Assembly: GCA_905250075.1 (NCBI GenBank)
Contig: CAJNOP010000018.1
Span: 2,672,149 to 2,736,148, forward strand
Length of the DNA: 64,000 bases
Source: Rotaria sp. Silwood1
Taxonomy: Eukaryota; Rotifera; Eurotatoria; Philodinida; Philodinidae
Direction: 5' to 3'
Positions 48,101 to 62,400 of the stretch are shown here, one piece after another. A model generated the notes under the pieces. The model was not told the origin of the DNA and did not search any database. It was given only the letters and a program-made list of their open reading frames with translations. How positions within the stretch are numbered: position 1 is the first letter of the stretch; each line of letters opens with the position of its first letter. Made by a program: the position numbers and the translations under genes.

Positions 48101-51100
48101 CAAATGTATGAAAAATATCAAAATTGGATAATAAAAAAGGTTCAAACAAATACACATCAGTGTTCAACATGAGTTAAGTTTTTGTAATCTGATTCGATCC
48201 AAATTTGAAGTTCTCATAGAGTTTCTTCATATATTGTTTTAAAATTTTTATATCCTTCAAGAAATAATTCCGGTCAAATTTTTGTATACTTATTTCTGCA
48301 CTAGATATTTTACTCAATTCTTTACTAAAAAAACAAAATTAGTCTAGAACTTAAATTATGAGTCATATGTTATTAAACTAGAACACTTTCGTTGTATCAT
48401 GTTAATGATCTCTTAGTAAAAAATTGACTCACCGAAATTTTTCTAATGTCCAATAATGTCGAGCGCCATTTTTTAAATCTTGTACTTCAACAGCAACAAT
48501 TGTACGTTGTGATGATGATGGTGATAAACATAAATCAGCAGGTAATGGTGAATAAAGTGTATCAGTTAAAAGAACAAATTGAAATTGAACACGTTTATGT
48601 AATTCAACACTTATTGCATTTGCTTCTTTTAAATAAACACTATTACCCCATAAAAGATCCTATGAAAATAATAAATTATATTTTCAAATGAATGAAATTT
48701 CAAAAAAATAAAAGAAAAAAAATAACAACACAAACAGCATAAATCAATAATTATAATGTATTGGAATATTTTATAAGCAGAGTTTAAGGCTTACTATGAA
48801 AGTTTTTTGTTAAGCATTCATATTCGACGAGCAATATGTGCTGGAACTAAAGCTTAATTTGATAATCATATAGGTGGGACTCATAATGTGGATAAAAATT
48901 TTGAAAGAAAAATCTCAACAATAACTCTCATGGTCCTTATGAAACTCGAAACGTTTTAGTTTGTACGAGAGGTAAACATTCGTTTGAACTGAAACTTTCA
49001 AGATACCAGAAAAATTCCAGATCGAAACTCATTGTTACGGTTTTGCTTGTAATGTCCTACAATAGCCTAAAAGTTTAGTAAAATAACCATAAGCCCAGTA
49101 GAAAGACCTAGTGGCATAAACGCTTTTAGGATTTTTATCTATATTATGAATCCTCCTAATGAACTTAAGAGAGGATTATCAGTCAGATTATCATAATGAT
49201 TGTTCAGTCTCAAGAAAAATCAGCGTATAAGCTGAACCGAAAAAGTGACCTCAATGTATAAACTCAACATTTTGAGTTCACTTTTCTTGATCTAGAGGTT
49301 CGGGTTTACTAAGTATGTACAAATCATAAAACTAAAGGGGTATAAGAATCGTTTTTGCAATACGGTTAGTCATCATTGAAGATTAAGCAACTCAATAGTA
49401 TGTCTTGGCAATTCATGGTTGCATTAAATTAAGGTTCCTAATTGATTGCTACAGGTTACTGCTCTTATTCAATAGGCTCACGATTTTACACGGATTTATT
49501 CTGTTGTTGAACTGGTTTTGACTGACTGTATAATAGAAATATTCTGAATGGATATCTATCTATTTTGGCAATTGCAATACGAGAATGTTGCTCTCGAAAT
49601 CTTCTTTATCAATGACAAATACTTTAAATTCTTATGGAATCATAACTCATCGAGTTAACTAGTTACTGTAACTAAACAGATGGTCTCATGTCTTTGTAGT
49701 TCTACACAGTCAATTGAATTCTCTTTTAGATCACTATTTTTTTCTTTGACAAAACAATGATGATAATTAAAATAATATGATATATAATTTCAAAACAACA
49801 CCAATAGATGAACAGATAAAAACAAATATACCTTAATCAACCAAATAGGTTGAATACGATTTGAATAATCCTAATTAAAGTTAAAACTATTATCTCAAAA
49901 ATCTATTACATATCAAAAATAAAAACTTACTCGTAATGATGTCATTTGATGATAACGCCATTTTTTCCATGCCCACCATGCTAATTGATAATCTTGTTCT
50001 GACCAAGAACAATCTGAAAAAAAAAACTCACACTACAAAAAAAAATATTTATTTATTACGTCTTACAATTAAGTGTATCATTGTCATTTTCATTAAAATC
50101 TTGTTGAAATGGATTTTGTTTAAATGATGCTGCATCAACAAAACCTGATGATGATAAAATAGATGAAAGCATCGATTGACTCATTGATGTTTCCATAACT
50201 TGTTTTTGTAATTCAACTATTTTAGATTCATATTCAAGTTTTTGTTCACGTAAAAGACGATCAGCTTCTTCTTTTTCTCTTTTAAATGCTTCTTCCATTG
50301 TTACAAGTCTTCACAAAAAAAAAATTTTGTCTGATAGAAAAACAAAAATCTAAAACAATTTACTTTTTTTCCATTTCATGTTTTATATCAACACCTTGTT
50401 TTTCTAATAATTCTTGTATTGCACTATTCCAATCCGTTGGTTCTATATGATCCAAAAACAAAAAAAAAACAAATTATATTATGTTGTTTTTTACTTTCAA
50501 CGAAAACCTACCACCAGATGATTCTGTTTTTGTATTCTTTCTTCGTGCTTGTTCAGGATTAAGAAAACGAAAAACATGTGATTTACCAAATATAACACGA
50601 GATCCCGATGCTAAATCAACAGCTGTACCAAAATCAACTTTTTTTCCATTAACATAACACATTGCTGTTGCACTACATGGTTTTAAATGAACAATATTTT
50701 GAGAATTTGTTATTATACAATGTTCAGGTTCTATATGTGAACCTGACAAAACAATATCTTGATGTACAGGTGCATCAGGACGACCAACACTATATAAATA
50801 GTAAAGATTATTACAAGAGAATTAAGTACGAGCTAAATATAGTAACAGCTTCAATGTACGAATCTGGTGATCGAATTTTTCTAGTTCCGATCGGAAGCGA
50901 TAATAACTAGGTATAGTAGATTGACATATTTCATTATTGAACTTTTACTTCTGCGTTTCTACTATTTCAGGAAGTTTTCCGATCGAAAACGTCGTCTTCA
51001 TTCCGGTAAGTTCTCACCGAAAATATAAGGATGTTGGCGTCGGACTCATTTAACTCGATGGTAATGTGAATAAAAAACTTTTTCAAGCAATCTACCTACT

Positions 51101-53266
51101 AATTACAGAATTTAAAAATGAGAAGTTTCTAGTAATCTAGAAGCATCAAAGAACTTCAAATTGTTGATCTCAATAGACTTATTAAAAAAAAAACATTTGT
51201 CAATCTACCATTGAAGTGAAGATGATAGTCGTTAGTTTTGTCTTTCATAACATTCAATTAAATAATGCATATATAAATCTTACCGAGTTGTACCATCTTT
51301 AATAAAATACATTAAACATTCAGACATTAATGGATCTTCATTAAGATTGACCAAATGAGGAGACTAAAATAATAATAAATTTCATGACGAATATATTTAC
51401 TTTATATAAATTCTTACATTTTTTGGTGAAAAAATCCCAACAGCATTGCCATCATTTTTTGAATAAACACCAAGTTCATGAAAAGCTGCTTCTCTAAAAA
51501 TAAAATTTGAAATCGTTTTATTTCAATTAATCTTCATATATATACCTTTCTGCCATAATTTTTTCTGTTTTCTTTAATTTTTCTTCATATGACATACATA
51601 ATGAATCCATTAATTTTTGATTTTCTTTTAAACGTTCTAATGCATCTTCACTACTTTGGGATGAAGTTGATTTTAATCGTTGATGTTTAGTCGTATTGGT
51701 TGTTGTTGTTGTAGATACAATGGATGTTGTTGTACCATCTGGTGATATATCAATACCAGCTTCATGTTTTAATAATTCTCGTAATTTAATTATTTCTTCT
51801 TTTAAATCACGTATAAGTTTAGCATTTGCATCTTCATTAATAACAGCTTTACAAACAATTGCTTTTGCACGATCAGCATATCGAAGTGTAGATAAAGTTT
51901 CTTCATAATTGATATCGGCTGGAGATATAGCTGCTATCATAGCTGTTTTTGAATTACCACCTAACCGCAACAAAAAAAATTTTATTATTGATTCCGTTTG
52001 AAAATTTAAGAAAATAGTGTTTTTTTAGCTTTTGATTTGTATTAGTAAATTAGGCAAATGTTACTTTTACATACGTATTCTGAATAATTGATTTGATTTT
52101 ACCTGAAGATTACTTTTTTCGTAATAGAAATTTTTCAAAACAGAGAAAAAAAAGAAGTATAATTCCATTTTAATTGACTTACCAAGATTTTCTTTTAATA
52201 ACCAAGTTAATACAGAATCACGATATGGTATAAAATCACCTTTTTTTTCTGAACGTGGTTTACGATTTTTTGAACTCTAAAAACAAAACATATAAATTAT
52301 TTTATTACGTTTTGTTTTGTTTTTTTTTTTTTTTCGTTTGATTAATTAACAAACCATTTCAGCAAGTGCTGCAATAACTTTGCCAAGTGTTGTTAATGAT
52401 TTATTAATATTTGCACCTTCTTTTAATCGATCACCTGTTGCACCTGTTGCATCAGCACGTTCACTTCCAGCTAAATCAACTAAAGAAATTTTCGATTGTT
52501 TTTCAGCTGTTAAATCAGTCATTTTATCATATGTTGATTGTGAAAATAATATTGTAAATACAGCATGTGATCGACTTGATGTTTCATTCATATTTGTAGC
52601 TGCTACTGTTCGAGCTTTATTACCTTCATCAATTAATCTTGATATATCATCATATGATGTTACAAGTAAACGAGATAAATCTTCAACATATGGTCCCATA
52701 ATTGGATGTTCTCGAACACGTAAATTATGTGAACTTCCAACATTAGTTGATTGACTTTTTTTTGGTGAAAGTAAATCTCGTACACGTTCACAATATATTT
52801 CCATATATGATACTTCAACTGTATAACGTGGTTTTATATGAGATGATGATGGTGATGATGATGGTGTTGTTGATGATGTTATACGTTCAAATAATTCACC
52901 ACATAAACGAGGTATAATACCTTGTTGTTCAGATTCATTTTTTCCCATCATTGTATAAGATTTTCCGGCACCTGTTTGTCCATATGCAAATATACATACA
53001 TTATATCCTTCAAAAGCATGTTCTAACATTTCAATGCCTAAATCTTGATAAACTTGTTTTTGTGTTGCAAATTTTTGATTATTTATATATTCATCACATG
53101 ACCAATATGAATAATCATATTTATAATGTTTTATTGTATCATCAATTGGATTTCGTATAAATGTTGTTTGTTCATGTTGATCCATACGAATAATACATTT
53201 GGCTTGACGTGTTCGTTCACGTGCATTAAATGGTCGAACACGAACGGCTACTTTGACCGACGTCAT
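42184..53266 (-). CDS. Kinesin-3 family motor (KIF1A/KIF1B, unc-104 type)
   Basis: About two dozen exons from ATG 53266 to TAA 42184. The motor domain begins [17 protein letters not shown]; the P-loop GQTGAGKS is at residues 96-103, switch I NETSSRSH and switch II DLAGSE follow in exon 1 (53266-52355). Next come exons 52276-52183 ([18 protein letters not shown]), 51960-51546 ([20 protein letters not shown] and the neck), 51493-51418, 51363-51294, and an FHA domain (50789-50512, [11 protein letters not shown]). Coiled coil lies near 50300-50070. The KIF1B-type and DUF3694-type stalk regions run from 49.9 to 44 kb. A C-terminal PH domain ends the protein (42.8-42.2 kb: [19 protein letters not shown], then [10 protein letters not shown]). 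This full layout matches motors that carry synaptic-vesicle precursors and other membrane cargo toward microtubule plus ends. Most introns are 50-80 bp; those at about 47.4-48.4, 48.7-49.8 and 42.8-43.5 kb are longer. The lysine-rich K-loop is shorter and mixed ([10 protein letters not shown]). Confidence 0.92.
43266..43412. repeat. GC-rich hairpin insertion in a kinesin intron
   Basis: TAGAGGCGTAAACCG (43266-43280) is inverted as CGGTTTACACCTTTATCTA (43394-43412). Between them are repeated GGCGGC/GCAGCGGC words, in sharp contrast to the AT-rich intron. It looks like a short MITE-like insertion of about 150 bp. Confidence 0.6.
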
Positions 53267-56045
53267 CTTCTATATGATGGCGAACGATCTGAAAGATACT
53301 AAAAAAAATAACAACAATAACACATCAGTTTCTAGTAAAAAAAAAACACAAAAAAGAAAGGACGAATATAAGAATGTGATTGAATGCTATTGTCTTTCTT
53401 GATAATGCAAGCAAACATGCACGATCATATAGATGAGGAAATATAAGACAGAATAGATAGAAGAACAGGAAAAAACAGATTCATGAGTACGATCGCTCGT
53501 TCTTTGTTGACAAAGATTTATCAATTTTGTTGACGCACAACAATAGCAAACAGAAAAAACAAAACAACATATGTTGATCATATAGTTCAAACAACAAATA
53601 GATGTTCAATCTTTTTAGGAAACAAAAAATAAAAAATAAAAAGACTATAGTACTATTGTTTGATCCAAATAAATAAATACATTAAAATCATTATGAAAAT
53701 AACAATATATATGATTATACTTAGTTAATATTTTCCATTTGTCTATATATATATACTAAAAAACAGAAAGAAAAACATTAACCTTTGAAAAAAATAATAA
53801 TTTCTATTTAATCAAGCATAATGCATTATCTTGTCGTTTTTATCTATCCTTGACAAGTCCTTAATTGTTTTCATAGTTAGAAAAGCATATTTATACAAAA
53901 TTACTCATTGACTATATTAGAAAAAGATTCTGTAACGTGTTAATGATGACAACATCGCTAATGTTTACTGATATGAAAAAGAATAACTTACTAAGTTATA
54001 TGATGAGATATAAATGTCAATGTTTATTTCTTTTTTTCATTAACTGATGAAAACAAAAAAATTAACATCTCAAGATATAAATGATATTTTATCAATATTG
54101 AGTTTGAAGTAAATTATCTGAAAATATCTTATCAAATGAGAGATATATTTTAGTATCAATTAAGACTTTGTTTTTTAAAAATAGTTCATACTTTTGTTTA
54201 TTTATTTATTTATTTGTTTTTTTTTTGTCATTAACATAGGAAAAAAAAAAGTTCAACTAGATAGAATAATCATTTTTAAGGACTTGATTATATTTGACAA
54301 AGATGATCGATTAATAATGAATAAGTTTTATTATTATGAAACTCGCGTGTTTGGTATATTCTAATGATTTGAATATATTTTCATGATCTATGAAATGATT
54401 CGATCTATATATCGTGACTCATAAAATTATTCGACTAGACTTACTTCTTTTCTGTTGTTGATGTTTATCTTGAACACTCTAAGAAAACTTTCTAAAACTT
54501 AAATGACTTCGAAGTCTCTATGATATTTTTTCTATAGACAAGAACGTTCCGACAAACTACATGGCGGATGTCCTTTTCTGAATAACTCTTATGGTGGTGT
54601 GACTCACGTTTGATTAAGGTCTATCAATGTTAAAGAATGCATAAAAATCATGTTTTCATACTGAGTAATTGAAATAGAATTTTAGGAGCTAAAAAACTTG
54701 CAAGTAAATCATTATTTGAATTGTTCTTAGTGTTTAAAATATCGCAAAAAATATTTAAATATAAGTTCGATCGAATAATGTTAGGAGTGATTGTATAAAA
54801 AACTTTTTTCTCTTGAGTTTAGTTGAACAAAATCAATATCTATTTTAATAGAATTGTTCATTTTTTCTAGTTGTTGAAATAGAATTTTAAATGACGAAAA
54901 TTATGATTCATATATGTTTATCTTATAAACCTATTTTATTAAGGATCGACTAAATAGATTTTAGTTCATTTTCTATCTTTTGAACATGAATAAAAAGTAA
55001 AAAAAAAAAGAAGTTCTATAGAAAAAACAAAAAAAATTTCGTTAATATTGAAATGATTTGAAAATTTCACTCTAAAGGAATACGTTCTTTTTGAAATATT
55101 GAATATTACAAGAATAGTCATATGTCGTAAGGAAAAGTAAAAAAAAAAAAAACAACAACTATTTGCAAGATTCAATACCTAAAGAAGAACACATCACTAT
55201 AGGCTGAAATTTTCAATGTATTTACTTATTCACGAGATACATCTGTGGGCAAACTTTTATAATTCAATTGTTTAATAAATATTTCTTTGTCAGAGATCAA
55301 AATTCATTAAAACTATACTAACCAGAATTTTATCCAAGTTTTTTCTTTTCAAGACAGACGAACACCTATTATTGGGAGTATAGACAAATAATCATGAACT
55401 CCGTGAAACTAATTGGATCTTCAGAGGAATACTGTTCTCTTCGTTCTACACTGAATAAAATGCTGCTTATAACTTAGAAAGGATAATGCGTAGAGATGAA
55501 CTCTTATAGATTTTTTTGTTAATCTCGTTAGAGTTTACTGACGGATGAAATATTAGTTCGATTGGTGAGTCACCTTTGGAAATCTTTCCTTGATAGACAA
55601 TTTCGAAATATTGATCTTTGGAGTAATGATTTAAAGCTTTAATTATCGAAAAGAATAATGCAAATTATGTCAATATGACGATTTAGAAATCATTTTTTGT
55701 AATTATGAGAAAAGATAATTTATTAGATTTAATTAAGACAGAGATAATATTAAGTTTTGATCATTTTGTTTGCCTAATATCCTATTGATCATTATGATTT
55801 CTATTCTTTTTTTTTTTAACGGTAATACTATAGATTACTTCCTTGTTTATGTAAATAATCACTCAGGAGACTTTGATTCTCTGATGACATTCAATCAACT
55901 TACTCATTTATAGATTTTGTATTGTTCGTTTCTTCCACTTATTTATTGAATCTATAAATGATTGTATATCATTCATTTCCTGACGAACGACTGTAGAAGA
56001 TTTTTTTCAAAATACAAAAACAAAAAAAATATTTCTTCTACCATC
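53267..56045. other. Intergenic, no gene seen
   Basis: Upstream of the kinesin-3 gene, so its promoter and 5' leader should lie near 53.3 kb; no motif can be supported. The rest is AT-rich with homopolymers. The frame at 54966-55175 is low complexity. Confidence 0.5.
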
Positions 56046-56337
56046 AAGTCGTTTATTTGCTTTTTCAATAATATTCTCATTTGTTTTAAAATTTAATTGA
56101 ATATCTTGAATAGTTTTATCTATTTCTATATGTTTTATTTTTTCAATTGTTAATAAATCATATTGAATATTTTCTTTTCGAAGATATTGTTCTTCATTTT
56201 TATTAAGATTTTGTTTTGTATTGGATAATGAAGAATAAATATCATGAAAATGAATTTTTTCATATTGAGATAATGAATAAATTAATTGTTTTAAACGATA
56301 AATAAAATCATTCCATTGATCATTGAGTAATGTTAAT
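56046..56337 (-). CDS. Isolated coiled-coil exon of an unrecognised gene
   Basis: On the minus strand, an acceptor (TTTTTAG) at 56338 opens a frame of about 97 codons ending at a donor (GATG then GTAGAA) near 56045. The translation is helical and spectrin-repeat-like: LTLLNDQWNDFIYRLKQLI, then SSLSNTKQNLNKNEEQYL and IQDIQLNFKTNENIIEKANK. It contains no Met, so it can only be an internal exon or a relic. I could not find flanking exons on either side. A fragment of a large spectrin-repeat or other coiled-coil protein is the best guess, but AT-rich Lys/Asn/Ile-rich frames can look helical by chance. Confidence 0.45.
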
Positions 56338-59061
56338 CTAAAAAGATAATCATTTTATAATTATTTAATTGAAAACATAGAAATTTTCTACTGATCCATA
56401 TTTTGCATGAAGAAAAATAATAATTAATACAAAATTAAAACATGAAAATAGCGCATAAATTTACAACAGAGAATTTGAGATTATATTTTCTGTAAACCGG
56501 AAAACTATATTTTTTTCCGGTAAGATGATCGAATTTTGACAGCTGACGTTCATGATTAGATTAGGTTGTCCTTTATAAGGATTTTTTATTATTATTCGAA
56601 AACCATTGATTTATTATTTTAATTAAATGATATAATTTATATTCTTTGTTTATATGATAAATAATTTGAACAGACTTGAAGTGCATTAGTGCATTAGAGT
56701 ATTACTTTATGGACCAATAGAAAATTGTTCTTCATTTCACGATAAAAATAGTAGTTGACCGTGTTCTGGTCTGACATATTGAACAGAAAAACTTTTTTTT
56801 TCTCTTTTTTAATCAAATTAAGTGTCTATCGGGTAAATTCTAGAGTGTGTTTTATACGAGATAGTTTTCTCAATGGATAAGATAGAAATTCCTTCGTTTT
56901 GCCGAGTTTTATTCATAATTATTGAAGAGAGAAAAAGAATAGTAATTAATGAAATGAATATAGAAGTTATTTTGATGAATTCTGCCAAATGATTCAATAA
57001 GACTAATATGAGTACTATCATATGTTTTTGGAATGAGATTTTTGAACAGTTTTGGACGTTTCATCCCGTTAGTGAAGTATAGATCAATATTCGTTAAGTA
57101 TAGCAACAGATGTAACAGAGATATATTAGAATATACTATTCAATTTCATTTTCTTAGTCAAATTTTTCATTACTTTGAAAATTTATTTTTTACTTATGTA
57201 TCATATTCTACGTGAGATTATTTGGAACAAAACCTTAGTGTTGTTGATATATTGATTTAGTAGACTCATTTGTAACAACAGTTTAGACACTCAAGTGATC
57301 ATTGGGGACGAAAATGACTTGACAACAATTCTATTTGAAGTCTACTGTGAACCTGATGTAGAGACTTTGGGGACGTCTCATTTTATGTTATGTGAGAAGA
57401 TTTTATACCCGAGTTGTAGACGCTAAAAAACTAAAGGCTTAGTTTTCTAAGATATGTTTCCAAAATAAAAAGTATGAAAGTTTTAGTGTTTATTTAGTTC
57501 ATCATAGAGTTTACATAAATAACACGACCTATAGTCTAATCACTTCATAAGAAGGAAACCTAACGATGAATCATATTTATTTTTTTTATTCTGAACTTCA
57601 TAATCTAAAAAAACCCTGCCTATTAAAAATTTCTGTTTCCGATTAAATATATGATTAATTCCGATTAGTTTTGCGTGACACTAAAGTTAAGTCTATGGTC
57701 ATCCTTCATCCAGAAATAAGTAGTTCATTCTCTGTAGCACAATATTCTATTCTAAAGTATGTAGACAAAAATGTCAAATTATAAGAAAAAAGTTTCATGT
57801 CAATACTTTCAATTATCAATGAGTTCTAGGTTTTCAAAACAATAAAAGAAATGGTCTATTTTTGCATACTAATGGTTTCAGTAAAATAATAACAGTTCTT
57901 AAATAGATTGACGAACTTCTACAAAATTTAGATAACAAATAGTTGGAACATACTATTACTTAATGATAGTCTATCTATCCATGATTCCTTACTTTGCTAG
58001 AGTTATGAATCCAGAAGGACAGAATCTATTGTTAAAACAACAACATTTCTCGAACGGAAAAGCTGGACTCATTTTGCCACTCGTTCATTCGAGAAAAGTA
58101 AAAAAAGAAATCGATTTAATTAACATACCAAAGAAATTCATTTTTATTCATCAACAATTAATAGAAGTTGTATACGACGTTTATACTTTTAGTGCTACAA
58201 AATAAATATTTCTTTATTCAAATTCTCAAATGAAATCTCCTCCGTCGCGCATCAACACACACCATTAGATCCTATACAGCTGGGTAAAATAGTTATATTG
58301 ATCTATCGCGAATAGGACACGATTAGTCGCATCTTTCGAGGTTTTCGAAAACATCCGAAAAACTGAATTTCGACTTGGAACTTTGCATAGAGGTAAACCT
58401 TAAATCGAATACTTTATTGTCAAAGTTTTCGATTGCGTGTCTATTCTGAAATAAGAATATCAGAATGCACTGTTGTATATGAGTGACGTGAAAAACATGT
58501 TTTTATCATAGCTGTGTATCTTGGGATATAAGCAAATAAAAGCTCTGAAACTTTTACAATAAACTATTTCTCTATTAAGGATTGCTTCTATGCAAAGTTT
58601 CAAGTGGAAATTTGAAACTCAGTTTTCCCGAAGGGAACCACAGCATTCTATTCAAAGAAATGGTAACAACACAGTATCTCAGTAGTAGAAAGCTATTAGC
58701 CCGAATTCTTGTCAGAGTGTTCATAGCTCATTTGAATCTACAAAATGCACATAGTTCCGACTAAAACGTAATTTGACACTTAGAGACATTTCCTCGTTAG
58801 GCAAAACTTTTGTTTTCCTATAATGATTTGTCTCTCACAGCAATGACTGATTATCAAAATTTTCTGTATGAAAAACATCTGTGTATTTTTGATATTGATA
58901 AAATATTTTTTTTCTATAAATAATTTCTAGCAAAGAGAGTTATCTCGTGTATGTTTTGTTATTATAAATAAAATACGGAAAAGAAAATTATTTTCTCATT
59001 AATAAATTCAATAAATTGTTGTTAATTTTTTTCTTATCTAATTATAGAATAAATTTGAGAT
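56338..59061. other. Intergenic with one fold-back repeat
   Basis: AT-rich, no supported gene. The plus-strand frame at 57963-58205 (80 codons) shows no known motif. A fold-back repeat lies at 58354-58634. A TTATAG at about 59042-59047, just before the next gene's start codon, could be the acceptor of a 5'-leader intron. Confidence 0.45.
58354..58634. repeat. Fold-back (MITE-like) repeat, copy 1
   Basis: The left arm (about 58354-58402, with GAAAAACTGAATTTC and ACTTTGCATAGAGG) is inverted in the right arm (about 58575-58634, with CTATGCAAAGTTTCAAG and GAAACTCAGTTTTCC). The arms are about 50 bp and the loop about 170 bp. The layout and arm wording resemble the repeat at 62167-62452. Confidence 0.6.
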
Positions 59062-59428
59062 ATGTCACATACAATTCTTCTTCTTCAATCAACAAATAAA
59101 CTTGATTCACGTACTTATTCTGATTATGAATCAGTTGATGAATGTCTTGATGGTAAAAATTGAATAGAAATAAAATAATAGAAACGAAATTTTTCTTTTT
59201 TTTATAGGTGTTTGCAAAGTTTTTGAAGAACATTTAAAAAAACGTAATCCAACATCACCATCAATAACATATGATATATCGGAATTATTTGAATTTATTG
59301 ATCAAATATCGGATTTAAGTTGTTTAGTTTTTCAAAAACAAACTGGACAATATAAACCACATAATAAAGAATGGATTAAACAAGAAATTTTTCAATTGTT
59401 ACGCAAACAAGCAGCTGGTGGAAAATAA
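59062..59428 (+). CDS. ERH: Enhancer of rudimentary homologue (ERH)
   Basis: Two exons, 59062-59152 and 59208-59428, with a 55 bp GT-AG intron, give 103 residues (the human protein has 104). It begins [13 protein letters not shown] and contains the near-invariant blocks [30 protein letters not shown] and [10 protein letters not shown], ending [21 protein letters not shown] is a small, dimeric, highly conserved nuclear protein that takes part in RNA processing and decay complexes (for example with Mmi1 in fission yeast, and with CIZ1 and Microprocessor in animals) and in cell-cycle control. Nothing unusual is seen in the protein. Confidence 0.96.
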
Positions 59429-62400
59429 ATCTCATGATCTTTGTTATTCGATTAGTTTCATTGCATTTGTTTTTTTTTGACTTGAATTCATGTTAATTCG
59501 TGTCCTTTTGTGTCCTAGTAGTTACATCGAAAAATAAATAAACATAAGAAAAAAAACAATAACAAATCTTATTATTATAAATCTTGTGTAATTGATTCAA
59601 GAGTTCAAATAAAAATTATTTAGAAAATACAAAATACGTCATAGAAATCAAAAGTACATTAAATTCAAAGGTCGTGTCACTGAACAATACGTTTGAAGCT
59701 ATAACTTCTAAATTAAAAAAAAAATATTAGCATAATCCCTATGGAATTAAAATATGAAACACAATCGAACTAGTCTTGCTAATCAAACGGAGATTATTTT
59801 ATACTATCTAGTTTGTGACACACATCTTCTTCATCATGTGATTTGATGCTCGAGAAACGCAACAAGGAAGTAAGTTATATATTATAAGAAAACGTTATTG
59901 ATATACGATCTGTAATCATAATATTAACAGCGTCTGTAACGAAGAAAGCGGGTGCAAATTTTCCACCCCGTATATTTCAATACTTCTTTTAGGTAGTACG
60001 TATAGAGCCCTGGATGACCATTGCATTGTGATCAAAGCAAAAAATAGATTGTTCGATAATAGATTTCATGTTGAATGTGATTAAATAATTCTCATTTGAT
60101 CCTTTGTATACAGTATATTATTGTATCTTCAAGTGCTATATATCATTTTGAAGAGAAGAAGAAGATTCTGAATAGAATTATGCTTGCATATCTAACATTG
60201 AAATTATGATCGAACAATGTTTGCTTTTCTTTAGTCACATCAAGTTCTAGCCATGCGTCACGAAACCTTTCAGTTAAATTCTTAATAGTTTGCAATAGAA
60301 TGCTTATCATTGAAAGAACATCTATCAGGATAGTAAGAACTTTGAAGTATTTATTTCATGTAAGAAACAAAAACGGATAAATATCAGATTACAATTGGTT
60401 TTCGTAAAATAATCACAAAAAAATTGACTAGAATTCGCAATGTTTGATTAAATTCGATGTAATTTTTGATTATAATGAATTAAAAAGGTATAATCTTATT
60501 TTAAACTAAGAAATCATGTTTAAATCAAATTTAATCTTTTACTTCATAATATTTATAGAAGTAGAAATTCGTAAGTTCTATAGATGTACTATAACACAAC
60601 AATGAATGTGTCACATTCAAAATGAAATTCTTTTGTAGAGGAACCTAGCGCTATAAGTCAATGACTACTGATATAAAATACTTCTATGAAGATTAAGCAC
60701 AAATATATCAATTTCAACTTCACTTTGAATGAGTCCTTTTGAATGGCCCATTATCGAAAAGTATCATTTGAATTAATTTATCATAGAAGACTTTTCCTAC
60801 AGATGTAATCTAGAATGTGACTGTTTATGCCGGGTGCTCGTGAATGAAGTACACAAATTCATTACGCAGCCTCATGTCCTCCTGCCGTCATATCGGTATT
60901 TAATAAATGCTACAGCTCAATCAAGTGTAGATTGTAATGATTTGAATTCGCAGATATCTAATTCTACTTTTAATTTTCGTTATAGTACGAAATTAAATGG
61001 TATTTGACAGAATTAATCAATTTAGAACTCAATTGCCTTATCCTAATTTGAAACAGTGCATATAGCAGTTTCAACTTTACTTTTTGTTGCTGGACTTTAA
61101 CTTGTTCATAAAATTACGGTGTTTTGTTTATTATTACAATCCCTTCAGAAGCGATAATCGTTTAAAATTGATTATTAAGTAATGAAAGCTGGAAACGAAT
61201 TCACTGGCAACAAATATATCGAATAGATTATTCCGATCTAAAAAAAGACGAGAAAAAATCCGATTTTAATTAGATTTTTAGCCGTTATAAAATCGATTAA
61301 AATGAATTTTTCGACACATGATTAGCTTTAATCAGATTTTTGTTCGTGTTTGAAAAATCCGATTACTATCGTAGTATTTTAATTGATTTTAAATTAAAAA
61401 AAAAAGAGATTAAAACCGGATTTTTCCATCTGTTCTTTATATGGATGTACCGTTTCGTTATGAACAGCATTATACAAATATGAAAAAAATGTAAAGCAGA
61501 TAAATCATTAATACACATTGAACGTAAAAAGTCCATCGGACAGAATTGATGAATAAAAAATAATTTTTTGAAACTTTTCCTAGAAGAGTGCATGAGACAT
61601 AAAACGAAACTGTCTGTTTAAGATGTCGTCATGCCATCAAAAGGCTAAAGATAATTTTCAGAAGTAGAGAAGTACATTTTAAGTCCTTCGTTACGTCTGT
61701 CTGATAATTTTTGTAGATTTAATTGATCTTTTTCTTGTGTCACATATATATCGTCTTTGTCATAAATTAACTTTTTTCCCTTATTCATATTATTTTTTTA
61801 TTGGTTGTAATAAAATTTCGCTTAATTTCCTTTATTCCTGCATATAAATCACTGGACAAGGAAAATTTTCATATTTAATTGGATGTTTATAAACTAAAAT
61901 AGAAGGTATTGTATTATACGTATTCTGTGAGTCTATGTAATAGTCATTCATTTTCATGTTTTATTTTGCATGTCTAGTTACATATAATCCACACGTGAAG
62001 AAACATCGCCAAGTATCCCACTGGTTTTTGATTGAGACTATATTGAGGTGAGAAGTAATGCTGAGTTTTGTAAACACTTAAGAGGGCTCGATTATTTGAA
62101 CTTTTGTTCTTAACAGATCGAGGTTTTACGACATTTTTTTAAACAGAAAGCGACGATCGCCCTTAAGTAACCATAAAAATCGAGTTTTTGATTTCGACTT
62201 GAAAATTTGCAGAAATGAAGCTCTCGATGACATAGCTGATTAACAAAGTTTTATGTATCTTTAGATCCTTTACTCTGAGATGTAAGTACTGGTAAAACTT
62301 GTGATAAAAACAGCAATCATTTTGCTTATATTGATATCTCAGAGTACCAAATACTTTAATCAGTGAAATTGCGACCAGATGCCAGGGCCATTGACAGCTG

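Noticed and set aside
57963..58205. 80-codon plus-strand frame
   Set aside because: No recognisable domain and no gene context.
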